DNA of 64,000 nucleotides from Bugulina stolonifera. Lineage: Eukaryota; Bryozoa; Gymnolaemata; Cheilostomatida; Bugulidae. Location: contig OW285195.1 in NCBI GenBank assembly GCA_935421135.1, positions 15,018,158-15,082,157 of the forward strand. Direction: 5' to 3'. Below, piece after piece: positions 23,701 through 35,600 of the stretch. The notes beneath the pieces are model-generated. The model was not told the origin of the DNA, did no database searches, and worked only from the letters and a program-made list of their open reading frames with translations. Each line of letters opens with the position of its first letter. Within the stretch, counting starts at the first letter, position 1. The position numbers and the translations under genes are program-made.

Positions 23701-26018
23701 GAACAACTTCAGGTTGCCAGACCTCCACGTTCAGAAGTTGGTCAACGTCTGGCTCCACAAAAGATGACTGCACTTAACTATGACAATCTGTTGGTCATAA
23801 AGTCTAGTTTTGAGTGTAAGTTACGTTATGAACATGTAGATGCTATTTTCTTATTTCTAGTTCTTGCTAGTGGATGGCTGGCAATGCCAGGTCATTTACA
23901 TCTACACATGTATGACTATTTCACAACAGTCACAAACCAAACAGAATTTTCTATTGTATGTTGTTGGTGACTAGAACGCCATTCTCTTTCATGTGATAGC
24001 GCCTACATGCTACATCGTTATTAATTGGGTTATGGTATGCGTTTCATGGTAGCATTGAGATTTACTCAGCTGTGCTATTTTTAGATCACATCAACTGTTT
24101 TCGCCAGTTGAGGTCACCATTGTTATTTATTCATCTCTAACTTTTACCTGGAGCTTTGCAAATGAGTCCATTTGAGCAACAGAAACATTTTCTGTCTCTT
24201 TGTTCCACCTGATAAATGTGAAGACACATGCCTTGTCTATTCTACACAAGCTCATTTGTTAGCATTGTCTGTTTAATTGACTTACTTGCCTGTCTATCTA
24301 CATAAGAAGATAAATATCTGAATAAAAATTTCAGCGTTTCTGTCCAGAAGAGATCCTACTTATGGTTCTCTAATGATCAGATGCCTGGTTAGGACAATAT
24401 ATAGACACGCGTGTCACAGAGACATGTATGAGATATACAAGATTGTAAGTACCTTACTGGTTAACCATTACGTCTACCCTTGGCTTGTTTCATCTATTTA
24501 CTAACACTTATTCAACATGATGGGGAATATGACTGACCTTCATTGTATGAGAAATATAGATTTATACATGTGTATGTAGTAGTAGTAGCTATAGTATGCC
24601 TTGTTTATTCATGTGTATTTATACACAACCATGGTCCAAGGGCTGTTAATAGACATAATCAGGGTTCATATCCGTAAAGGGTCGGCTAGTGCCAGGTAGA
24701 GCATCCTACTTGCTTCATTTATCCTATGCCAAGCTACCAGCATAGTGAAGACAACTTCACCTACCCCTAGTACCCATCTCTTTCAGACAGTTTTTCTCAT
24801 ATGGGATTTATAGTGGGAAGTAAGCTGTGAGTTTGTATAGGGTTATACCTGTATATCAACTATTCCATCTCACCAGTTTCTGCACTCAGGTACAGCATAG
24901 AGTAAGAAAATTCTGTATCAAGAAGAATCTGGAGGGTGGACAGTTGGTAGTAGCTCAAGATACTCTGACTCACATGAGGAAACTTTATCTATTTCCTGGA
25001 TACAATGGATCTAGAAGGAGGACCACTAGAGGTACATTAAATTATGATCAATCTTACTTTTTGATCAACATGATATGTGAGAGTCATGTGACTATGTAGT
25101 GTAGTAACCATGGCAACGGCTACTCTCACAGGAAGTGTACTAGGTGTTGACAGCTACTCATTCATATAGAAGATCACACACCACTTTATTCTCCTGACTG
25201 GGATACTAACTATTAGTAATCAATTCCATGTCATTCTGTCTGGGAGTCCTGTTGGTAAATCCATTCCACTCTCTACTTCACTGTTAACAGATACCCTACT
25301 GGCCTTTTCTATTCATCAACTCAGCTTTTATCAATATTGGTGGTATTTGCATTAACTAACTATACATCTCTATTGGCAGTTAGCCAAGGGATTTGCCTGT
25401 ACATTACTAAAATAGTAATTGTCAGTCAGTTACTGATAATTCCAATAACAATAGTTTGTATAGTCTCAGTTAATTGTAAATTCTACTATGTAGTCTGTGA
25501 ACCAACAGAAATCTTGGGAGTTGTTTTCCCATTAGAAGCAAAGTTGACATGGAAACACAACTCTGCTATAGATTGGAGATTATAATATTATAGTCAAATA
25601 ATGGGTGTTGATTAGAGTGTATGATTTACAATAGCAGATATTTTGTTCAGCTAGGAGTGTCCACTTCATGTTAAACCCTCACACTAGTTTGTATAACTGT
25701 TGATATCATTGGTATTACATAATACTGTAGATATGATTAACACTTATATGATTGGTTATAAAATATCTCTTTGTAACAACTCAGTGGTATTGAGGTGAGC
25801 TCTCAGTTTGTCTGACCAAGTGTTCAGTTCCTGGTGGCACCAAGTTTTTTTAACGCCAATATCACAAGTCCAGTTTATATACTTAGAAAATATATCATAG
25901 TAATAAGTAGTGTATTGCATAATTGAGTTATGTAATTATTATATTCTGTGATGTAATTCTTACAGACATTGACCATGAAGAGACAACTACAGATGTAGTT
26001 CCTAAGGTGACTGTGTAA
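14723..26018 (+). CDS. LRR-Roc-COR-caspase protein (Roco-caspase), 14 exons
   Basis: Exons in phase: 14723-14813, 15177-15399, 15938-16081, 16331-16474, 18679-20678, 21025-21114, 21559-21648, 21837-22051, 22164-22328, 22798-23020, 23627-23815, 24335-24444, 24890-25031, 25966-26018 (stop TAA at 26016). The sum is 3,879 nt, 1,292 residues. Residues 31-104 are an unrecognised domain and 105-290 are LRRs. Roc starts near 298 with P-loop GNTKAGKTS (305-313), DMGGQ (359-363) and THKD (428-431); COR follows to about 770. Two 30-residue repeats (868-927) and a Pro/Ala/Asp linker lead into a caspase: p20 starts RGRALIINNQ, His in LCSHG (1082), Cys in QACAGE (1126), p10 with SRRDPTYGS (from 1192). Roco proteins are GTP-controlled scaffolds and caspases are cysteine proteases, so a receptor-like or scaffold-controlled protease is inferred. 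The alternative is two genes split after 20,678, though the exon phases join cleanly. N-terminal MGSC might be lipidated. Confidence 0.75.
17095..18085 (+). mobile_element. Solo LTR inside an intron of the Roco-caspase gene
   Basis: The element begins TGTGACAGACC and ends in AACATTACA, matching the ends of the LTRs at 50,489 and 57,802. Inside are a TATA-like ATGTATAAAAG and an AATAAAG signal in the expected order, and CGGCC-rich blocks related to those of the other two. Flanking 4-mers (TTAT and ATAT) differ by one base, so a target duplication is only approximate. It is longer (991 bp) and more diverged than the other two. Confidence 0.6.
21025..21648 (+). repeat. Two tandem 90-nt exons encoding a 30-residue charged repeat
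   Basis: Exons 21,025-21,114 and 21,559-21,648 are both 90 nt with phase 1 at each end and share VETEKLKSVV followed by an acidic/basic stretch and a PSTS end. The same exon is found once in copy A (3126-3215). The content (heptad-like L, V with Glu/Lys) suits a short coiled coil linking the COR domain to the caspase. Symmetric phase allows loss or gain without a frameshift. Confidence 0.8.
22164..25031 (+). other. Caspase domain of the Roco-caspase gene
   Basis: Five exons supply the peptidase C14 fold. The first two encode the p20 half: RGRALIINN strand, a GSEADVQNLEDMLKAFNF segment typical of the helix after the Arg pocket, LCSHGT with the catalytic His, and VVIQACAGE with the catalytic Cys (the usual QACRG has Ala in place of Arg). 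Exon 23,627-23,815 is a polar linker where many caspases are cut. Exons 24,335-24,444 and 24,890-25,031 encode p10, with the SxRDPxxGS substrate-pocket motif and a basic, helical C-terminus. All key residues are present, so an active protease is plausible. Confidence 0.85.
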
Positions 26019-26230
26019 GTAAAGGTAAGTACTTGTACTATGTAAGTATTATAGTATATATCTACCTAGTAGTAGTATACTTACTGTATCTATATACAAG
26101 GTGACTGTGTAAGTAAAGGTAAGTACTTGTACTATGTAAGTATTATAGTATATATCTACCTAGTAGTAGTATACTTACTGTATCTATATACAAGGTGACT
26201 GTGTAAGTAAAGGTAATTACTTGTACTGTG
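26004..26230 (+). repeat. Short version of the 94-bp array, copy B
   Basis: Starts at 26,004, 26,098 and 26,192 give two full units and one partial unit of the same 94-bp repeat as at 3785-5570. As in copy A, the first unit begins in the terminal coding exon and includes the stop codon. Confidence 0.9.
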
Positions 26231-26239
26231 TATGGAAGG

Positions 26240-28440
26240 TGAGTTTCTAGTTGGGAGAGGACAACTTCAAAATATGTGTGTACCTAGATGTGTATTATTA
26301 TGTTGTAGGATCATTTAGAACTGAAGGTCTAGGTGGATAGCAGGTCAAGGTCACTAAAAAGCTGATCGTTGTGTCTTTGCTACCTCTTAGATTGGCCTGG
26401 GTCACAAATAGAAGTCTAAAGATGGCCCAATGAGCTAATTACCTGGGATTTTACTAGCTCATAGGCACACCTGGGTTTGACACACGATGATGAGGATTAT
26501 GCTGTTGGCCCAGACCCTGTGACGGAAGTGGGCTGGAAAACTATTTAGCAAGTTGGCCTGTGTGTGTGAAATATAGCCCCCAAGAACACTATATGATATC
26601 ATTCCATAGAGGTTCTGTATATAGGAATAATAGTAGAGATGATGGTGAACATACAGTATATTGTGGTTGTATAAATCACTAAACATTCTATTAGTTGACA
26701 CTAACATTGTATATACTCACTCAATCAATAGTATAGTATCTACTACATTATGCAATGCTATGGATGCATGTGGTACTTTCTGGTAGTTTACTGTTAGCTT
26801 ATATGATATAATAGTATTATGTATTATTAGATAACCTTACATCACAGCTAGCTATAGGTGAACAGACAATATTGTACAATGTTACATCGCATTTAGAAAA
26901 TAATGAGGTATACAATTCTTCCACAATTGTTTCACCTTCTGTTAAAGTGTGTTAGTTATTATAATTATCTTAGTATGCACTCACTTCTATTCTCTATGTT
27001 GTTGTGTAAATCATTCTGTCATGTCTGTTTCTGTAGCTGTAGCACATATGTGTCTTGTGATATTAAATTAATTAATATTGTTAATGTTTATAATCCTCTA
27101 AATTATGCAAAATTATTAAAAAATTCAAAAGGTTTATTAAAAAATCATAAAAATCTATATAACCGCATTTGACATGTACTAAAATAACTGTGAAATGTGA
27201 ACCACGTTTGGATATATTACATCTACATTGTGATACAGATATGTTACCATTTTCTAAAATATTACCATGGCAACAAACAAGAGAGAGTTCAAGATTCTGG
27301 GGAGGAGGTGGCGTGTGTTCAATCAAGCATCCAATACTAGCTGTGCTCTGTAAACTATTAATACCATGCATGTCCAGACTTCAATTCATTTTCTATTTCT
27401 TGCTCAGGCAGTACAGTCATTGTATAGTGCTGTAATAGTCATGTTATCTGTGTAGACTACCCATACATGTTCATGTTTCACACTCAGACATGTGAAATCC
27501 ATGACTTCTTGAAAATAGGCTGGTGTTGAAATTTTTCCTATATCCGCCCCTGCCTTCATTGCATACTGTACACACATGTTATAAGAGCGGAAGAGCCCAT
27601 TCACTCTTTTGTCCAGAGTTGTCAGCTCCTTGTGTGTATTCAGCGAAATCTGTTGGGCAATAGATGTAGATTTGTAACGTTTAAACATAAGAGACATCAT
27701 TGGTCGAGCCTTGGAGAGATGCGAACCTGTACGCACTGTAGCAACTTCCTCTCTAGTGTCCAATAGGAATAAAATGAGGTTATACTAGAAACAATGCGCT
27801 CAGGCTAACCATTTAATTAATCTAATTGGGGAATCCCCACTCTGCAGGGTCAGTTTATCAAAAATTGCTGACAAACCCTTTCATAGTTATGGCTACCACT
27901 CAGCTAATTAGTCCTGATTAAGTAGAACAAAGAAGGGAAGTATTTTGAAGTGAGTTTTATTCATAGTAAAATATTAACTGCAATATTAACTCAATGGCTG
28001 TGTGAGTATGATAACTCAAGAGGAGGATCAACTGATTTTCATTACAATATAACAATTTGAATTTAGAATTTTGATTGACAGCCCAACATTATCCTCACTC
28101 TGATTCTACATGACGTAGTTCCTACTCAGAGCATCTTATTATGTTTTCAAGTTTGAGGATCATCACAGGACTGTCATGCAATTGATGGCCCATAGCTATG
28201 TGCCTTATGTTAATGTTTACTTAGGCATAATTTATAATGAACCGTGGTGAATCTCTATCAAATCATTACGATTACTGTATAAATTAAACTGACTGGCAAT
28301 CAATTGCATGACAGTCATGTGACGATCTAATCTATTCTTGTATTATCTATTATGTGAAAGTCTGCTTTATATTATGTGATGAAATTGAAATACTGTTGGC
28401 TGAAGGCCAATATTATTTTAATTGTAATTAAAATGTCTCT
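26240..28440. other. Intergenic region between the Roco-caspase gene and eIF4G
   Basis: Up to about 27,060 it duplicates the flank of copy A. A minus-strand copy of a dispersed repeat lies near 26,450-26,560. A minus-strand ORF at 27,404-27,763 reads like real protein in places (helical, few low-complexity stretches) and has a possible donor after CTGAGT, but no acceptor or known motif was found, so it is left unassigned. The rest has no feature I can support. Confidence 0.4.
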
Positions 28441-28568
28441 TTTTGTTGCAGACTGGAAACGCTAACTGAATTACGAGAAGACACAGCTGGAGGCTAGGCC
28501 TAGGGCGACTCAAGGTATAATTTAAGGTATAGTTTGTACATGTCAATATTTTACTTATGTCACGATCT

Positions 28569-28587
28569 CCCCCCCCCCCCCCCCCCT
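28569..28587. repeat. Poly-C tract
   Basis: A run of about 19 C bases sits between a possible 5' exon (about 28,452-28,515) and the gag-like ORF. Homopolymers of this size are prone to sequencing error. Confidence 0.9.
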
Positions 28588-28741
28588 CAACATTAGGCCA
28601 CTGGCATTTCGTGCATCGGGTCTGGGGCCGAAAATGAACAATCGGTTTAATTGCTACTGCTAAGTGGCTATCTTAATTAATCATTGTTGTAAATTAATCA
28701 CATGTATGGCCTTGTTACGGTGTAGGCCTAGGTGGAACAGA

Positions 28742-29380
28742 ATGGAGGATGCCAAGCATGGATGTGTATGCTTTGTACGGCCACCAGAAGAATTTTCTTT
28801 CAACACAACCAACTGGCTGAGATGGAAAAGGAAATTCCTGAGATATAGGTCAATATCCTTGTTGAATAAAGAGAGTAATGGACGCCAAGTCGATGTCCTT
28901 CTCTATGTAATGGGTGAGCCAGCCGAAGCCATCTTCCAGCAGTTAGAATTTGGGACCAATTATAATGCAGCAGTGCACACTTTTTCTGAGGTGATGGATG
29001 CTTTTGATCTCTATTTTGAAACGCGTTCAAGCTCTAGATATCAAAGGATGTTATTCGGACAGAGGATGCAGCTAGCAGATGAGAGTGTAGAAGATTATGT
29101 TTATGCATTGCGTTGTCTCGCTGCCAAGTGTGAGTTTGAGAAGGTGTGCTCTGTAGAGGATAGAATAGCTGATCAACTGGTCATAGGATTGAATGACAGA
29201 AGTGTACAACTGCAGCTGCAGTCCGATTTGTTGTCACTTCAAGATATGATCTCATTGGCTTGTAATAAGAAATTTCGTAATAGTACTGACAGTACTGGAA
29301 GCATGGAAGGAGAGAGACTGGGGTCATGGACTCTGGACAACTGGTCCAATTCTACCAAACAACCTGCACATGGTGAAGAG
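28742..29380 (+). CDS. Retrotransposon gag-like ORF, possibly a 5' exon of eIF4G
   Basis: An intact reading frame of 213 codons from an ATG at 28,742 to a potential donor GAG|GTAAAT at 29,381 (or stop at 29,399-29,401). The protein contains FNTTNWLRWKRKF, a central FSEVMDAFDLYF segment and ESVEDYVYALRCLAAKCEF, followed by IADQLVIGLND. This is the layout of the gag (capsid) region of Ty3/gypsy-like retrotransposons: an alpha-helical core with the SVxDYxxxLRxLAxxC motif. A zinc knuckle, protease and pol are absent, and no LTR flanks it. An acceptor (GTGTAG) precedes it at 28,725. Its donor phase (0) fits the next exon at 29,667. It may be a domesticated gag exon, or a remnant lying in an eIF4G intron. 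Confidence 0.6.
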
Positions 29381-29666
29381 GTAAATAAATCTGACCACTA
29401 GGATGTAGTATAATTATATAGGTAATAGGGATGGTACTGTGTATTTGGCTCATTATAAGTATCAGATATGCAGTGGTACTCTTTATTTTGTTCTTTGAGA
29501 TGCACTGGTAGGGAAAGCAAAGCCTTCAGGGATCTCATTATGTGCATTACATGTTATTATGAAGATCCTTTTTTTTAATCAAGCATCTATTTGTAAGCTA
29601 CTGAACCCTTCAGCCTCTCTATGATAATTGCGAACCTATCCTTTGTTGGTGTCAAAATTATTGCAG

Positions 29667-32600
29667 GGGTCAAGCAATTTGCAGCCTATTTCTCAATCCT
29701 CGCTGTCCCCAGTTGTCCCTGAGACTCGGAATATGAGTGAGGAAACTCGTCCTTCTTCTACGCCTGCAGCTCGGCAGCAGGTAAGGCAGCAGAACATGAA
29801 GCTGTCCGCATCGCAGGTACACTGTACTATATGTTATACTGGTAGTACTACAAAATGTGACTGACAGTTTGGGTTGTTTAAATTTACTAAATCTTGAAGT
29901 GGCCCACTTTATTCAAATTATATATTTTCAAGTAGTGTATATCCACTCACATGGGCACACAACTCTTATCTTGGTTTATCGACTACAGTTATCAATGGGT
30001 TATATCAATCTATAACTATGATTCACTGTCTGCTACAACATGGCAGGTATGTTAATGTCTGTAGATGTTATTTGATGCACAACCACCATTATTATCTCCG
30101 AGATCCGAGACTACTATCACAACTCTACACCTGGATGATGGTTACATACCAAATAGCAGACGTAGCACTGATGATGCTACACCAGGTTCTCTGAAAACTG
30201 ACTCAATAGCTAGACCTGTCAATCTATCTACAAAGTCTGACAAACCCTCTGCAGGTAATAGATATAGCGTAGAAACTGTTCAACTAGTTCAATTGATTTA
30301 CTAGATCAGTATCTACAAGCCCCTATTGGGAATTCCACTCATTGGAGCTTTCAACCATCTCAACCAATAGGAAACTAGTCTTTGAAACCTTTCAGTGAAA
30401 TTGCTAACACGGAGTTCTTATAATTGACGGTTCTGTACGTTGGAGAGCAGGAAATTGTTGACTGTCGGTATGACCCGCCCCTTTGTCTATGCAATGTGGG
30501 GATTCTATTCATAACTTGATATTTTTAAAAACTGTTTGTCATGCTTCCTGTGTGGTCCCACTCATTTCTGATGTGGACGGTGTACTTTTTCAGTCGGAGT
30601 CCAGCTCTTGCTGCTAATCTAGGATTCTGTATCACACTGATTACGGGATAATGAAATAAAGACTTGCCTCAATCAGCAGTGTACTATTTAACTACATTTG
30701 CTGTGTTTATTCTTAGTTATTTGTAACATAATGGTTACTAATCTTTGTTTGCTAATAGGTACATCTAAACTGGTATATGAGAAAGAATTCATGATCTCTC
30801 TCCAGCGGTCTCCTCTGTCACAGATTAGACCTGATGCACTGTCTGGACACCCTATGATTGCACTGCAACATTCCCGTGTTCCTTCTGAGCTTCAACAAAG
30901 TGGAATGATAAATCCAAAGATTTATAAAATTGTAACTATCATAATATCTGGAGTTAAAATCAATCATATTTTAATAATTTTATTTATACTCATGAGTTTC
31001 ATGATTTGGAATTGTCTTCTTCTCACCATCTAATATCGAGATGATAACTCTTAATTATCTTTGTTTAATAGCATAACATCACCCTCCTTGATGTTGAATG
31101 GCCATGAGTATCTGCATTTATTAATTTTGATACAATATATAGAAATCTGCTCTAGTTCAGTTCTGTTCTTAATTTAGGTCATTAATTTAGATTCATTCAT
31201 CCATTGGAAATGTTTGCTGTTGATATAGTCAGGTCCGCTTCTATTAAGATAATAATATGCACTCTTACTAGCAGAATAGACATATTCCCATAGGAGTTAT
31301 CATCCCTTTACTTTAGAGATTTAATGAGAATAAAGACAACAAAAATTGTAAAAATTACAAATTAACTTGATATGAAAGATGGTTGGTATTACGGTTGGTA
31401 TCGTAGGTAGCTATCATGGTGTAGATATACATGTATTTGGTATTTTCTCATTGTAAATACCATTTTTTGTATTTATAGCATACCACCCCCCTAATGTTTG
31501 CTATGGGACAAGTCCCTCCACAGTTACCACCATCTAAGCCTCTCCCTAAAAGAGTGAGGAAACCACTCGCTATAGTAGATCCAGATACACAGACTGTGGT
31601 CAACGAGTCTGATGTAATTTCCTTTGAAAATAGTGTCATTGTATCTTCATCTGCAGACATCCTCCTACCTCCGAGTCTGGTAAGTAAAGTTAGTAGTACA
31701 GACTCCATTTCTGGTTTAATGCAGACTCCATTTCTAGTTTACTACAGGCTATTAGTGTCTTAGCGACCTAGATTTCTGGCACAGGCCAACTTGGAAAAAT
31801 ATTTTCCGGCTCACTTCCGTCACAGAGTCGTGAACACACCAGCCGGGGTCCCAAAGCAAAGTCCTCATTGTCGTGCGAGAAACCTAGGTGTCGTGATGAG
31901 CTAGGGATGGATTTCTCCGACCAAGCAAAATCCCAGGTCAATAACCCTTGTGGCCTAAGGTTGGTCGGCCATCTTTGGATTTTTATTTGCGACCCAGGTC
32001 GGTCCAAAAGGTTGCAAAGACACTATACATTTCTAGATTGGTACAGACTCCATTTCTAGTTTAGTTCACAGTAATTATGTTATTCTCACTGACTCCCACG
32101 GCCAGCACATTCAATTCTAACATAATATCTCGTAGGTTGAGGTAGAACACTTCTCGTGTATAGAAAGTGATAACGATGATGTAAGAAGTAAGTTGAAGGA
32201 TATGGTCACTTCCTCTCTATCTCGTCCAACCGTAACAGCTATCTCGGAGGACACAGCTTCCCATCCAACACAAACTATGAATGGAGTAGCCAGTATACAT
32301 AGTATAGAGGCTCAGGAGTCTCATAGAAATGCTGGTCAAATCAGTTTGCTGGTGGGTAGTACATTACTTTTTGTAGAAATTGTCTGCCCATGTTAGTATG
32401 CAGTTTTATATTTTATGTAAATGGCTGTACAGCATTACGTTTTATTTAGAGTTTCTATTTATACGAATATGTTTCTGGTTTGTCATATTCTGATATGATA
32501 CTGTTGTTCCAGATGGATGGAGAGGAATGTATTTCTGCACCAAGAGATGATGAGCTCATGCCCCCTCCAGGAGCTTACTCTGGTGACATACTCCCTGTAT

Positions 32601-35600
32601 CCACTCCTTCACCCCCAGAGATCAACACTCATCCGTCCACATCTCTTCAGTCAGACTCTGGTTCTTCTGTTACACTCACACCTTCAGTTAGTCCCAAGAA
32701 AGTGGCATTTGATATGTCAAACATAGCAATAGATGAGACCTGCAAGACAGAGAGTCACAGTAAGAATCGTACACTGTGTGTATGTCTAAGTGTTGTAGTC
32801 TGTTAGAGCCATAGGTTCATGAGTGTTAGACACACTACATGTCATGCGTCATATTATAATGTCGTACATCATGTCATAATGTCATCCTGCTTGTGTGGGA
32901 CATGAGTAGCTTCACTCTTTACTTATCATTTCTCATTCCGCACTAGAAAGCAATATGCAGATGGTTTCACTCCCTTGCATTCGGTAGGGCGTGTCTGTCA
33001 TGTTGATAACATAGCTTATGTTTCCTAGAGCTCTCGACCACTACATAACCATACAACAGGCCATCATAAGTAGGTGTAATTTAACTGTGATTCCCACTCA
33101 CTCACCCTTTTTCCTTCCAAGAATATCTACAATGTATTTACCATTCATTCTCCGACAATTATAGTTGTGCCTGGAAGGCGGAAAGTGTACAGCAGAGGCT
33201 TTCTAATGAGTCTACAGAAAGCTCTGCTCTCTCAACAGAAACCCAAGGGTTTACCCAACTTCACAGATATCATAAAATCACATCCTCATACCAGCAGAGA
33301 GATGAGACCCTCGGGTAGAAGAGATTTGAATCCTGCTTACTTCAAAGGAGCTGCAGTAAGTAATGCATTGTGGGTAGAACTGTGTGTGAGTGGTGCATTG
33401 TGGGTAGAGTTGTGTGTGAGGGGTGCATTGTGGCAGTGTTGTAAGTGGTGCATTTTGGGGTGTGTTTTGTAGTTTTTCTTTGTTTATTCTCTAGTCTGTG
33501 AGGAGTGTACCAGATACTACAGCACACAGAGATTTTGACTATAGCATGCTGACTAGAGACGAAGGTGTCCCATGTGTACGTTCACTGGAGTGTGAGAGCG
33601 CACTCCTTCACCGAGCAGAGAATGCATGGAAACCAGTGTTCAGAACCAGTCCAGCAGCATCTGCTGAGAAAACTCTGGAACAGAAGGAAGAGACTCTACT
33701 CAGAGTGTTCAGAGGTTACTTGAATAAGATAACACCCCAGACCTTCCAGAAGATAGTTGCTCAGGTTAGTTGGGAGTTACCTCCACTGTATTGTAGTGTT
33801 TGGAGTTATACTCTTCTTAAGCATGCAAACAGGTACAGTAGATTATTATAGCAATCCAATTTTATTAGCATGAGTTGAAGAACGCTAATCGAACCGGCCA
33901 TCAATATTTCAGTGCCGGCATTACTTCAAGACACCATCAGTGGGTGGTAACGGTGAAAAAAGATTCGTCGCCATTACACACTTTAGCCTACTAAACTTCC
34001 CAGGCCAAAGGTACAAGATTTCTGGTTGTATTATTTTTAGGTCTTGAGTCTAGAAGTGGAAACCCACAATGAACTGGGTGGTATAGCTGTGCTAGCGTTT
34101 GAGACTGCTATCCATCAACCCCTGTATGCAGTCACATACGCCAATCTATGTCACAAGTTGAGTAAGGTGAGTTAGACATTATTAGTTTACTTTTACAGCT
34201 AAAGTTGTCTCCACATAAACAGGTGAAGTTCTAAGATCCAAGCTAATTCTCCACCCAAATGTCAGGTAAGTCACATGGTGTCCTTTTATAAAAGTCTATA
34301 AGAATTGTAACAAAGTCGTTTAAAGGCTATTGTTTTATTGACAGGATCTAATGGTCGGGCAAACTGGATTTCGCAAACTCCTTTATATACAATGTCAGAG
34401 AGAGTTTGAAAGTTCTGCTGCAGACGATGAGGTGGTAATAGCTAAACGGAAAGCAGTAGATGATGTTACTGTAGAAAGGAAAGCTAAGTTAGAGGAAGAG
34501 TATGAACTATTTGCTGGCAAGGCAAGAAGACGGAAACTTGGGAATATAAGGTATCTATCCATCTACTTTTCTATAATAATGTTAATTATGGTTTAGGTTT
34601 AAAATTAAGTTTATTGTTCATTGTGACTATTTTAATGACTTTCATGGAAGTGATTGGTGAGGTGGCCGTTTCAGCTGATGACTCAGAGTCCTAGCCTTGC
34701 CAGCAAGTCAGTTTATTTGGTTTCAAGGTTACATTATATTATTTGGTCATATCTTACTGCAGTCTCACGTGGATTATCCGACAGTGAATTGGGAAGAGGG
34801 TCTCAGTACTATATATATTATTAGGTTTCAGTACAATATATAGTATTAGGTTTCTGTACAATATATATAGTATTAGGTTTCAGTACAATATATTATAGTA
34901 TTAGGTTTCTGTACAATATATAGTATTAGGTTTCAGTACAATATATAGTGTTAGGTTTCAGTACAATATATAGTATTAGGTTTCAGTAGAATATATAGTA
35001 TTAGGTTTCAGTACAATATATAGTATTAGGTTTCAGTACAATATATAGTATTAGGTTTCAGTACAATATATAGTATTAGGTTTCAGTACAATATATAGTA
35101 TTAGGTTTCAGTACAGTATATAGTATTAGGTTTCAGTACAATATATAGTATTAGGTTTCAGTAGAATATATAGTATTAGGTTTCAGTATAATATATAGTA
35201 TTAGGTTTCAGTATAATATATAGTATTAGGTTTCAGTACAATATATAGTATTAGGTTTCAGTACAATATATAGTATTAGGTTTCAGTACAATATATAGTA
35301 TTAGGTTTCAGTAGAATATATAGTATTAGGTTTCAGTAGAATATATAGTATTAGGTTTCAGTACAATATATAGTATTAGGTTTCAGTACAGTATATAGTA
35401 TTAGGTTTCAGTACAATATATAGTATTAGGTTTCAGTAGAATATATAGTATTAGGTTTCAGTATAATATATAGTATTAGGTTTCAGTATAATATATAGTA
35501 TTAGGTTTCAGTACAATATATAGTATTAGGTTTCAGTACAATATATAGTATTAGGTTTCAGTACAATATATAGTATTAGGTTTCAGTAGAATATATAGTA

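Noticed and set aside
28742..29401. The gag ORF as part of the solo-LTR family in the window
   Set aside because: No LTR of that family flanks it, so a link cannot be shown.
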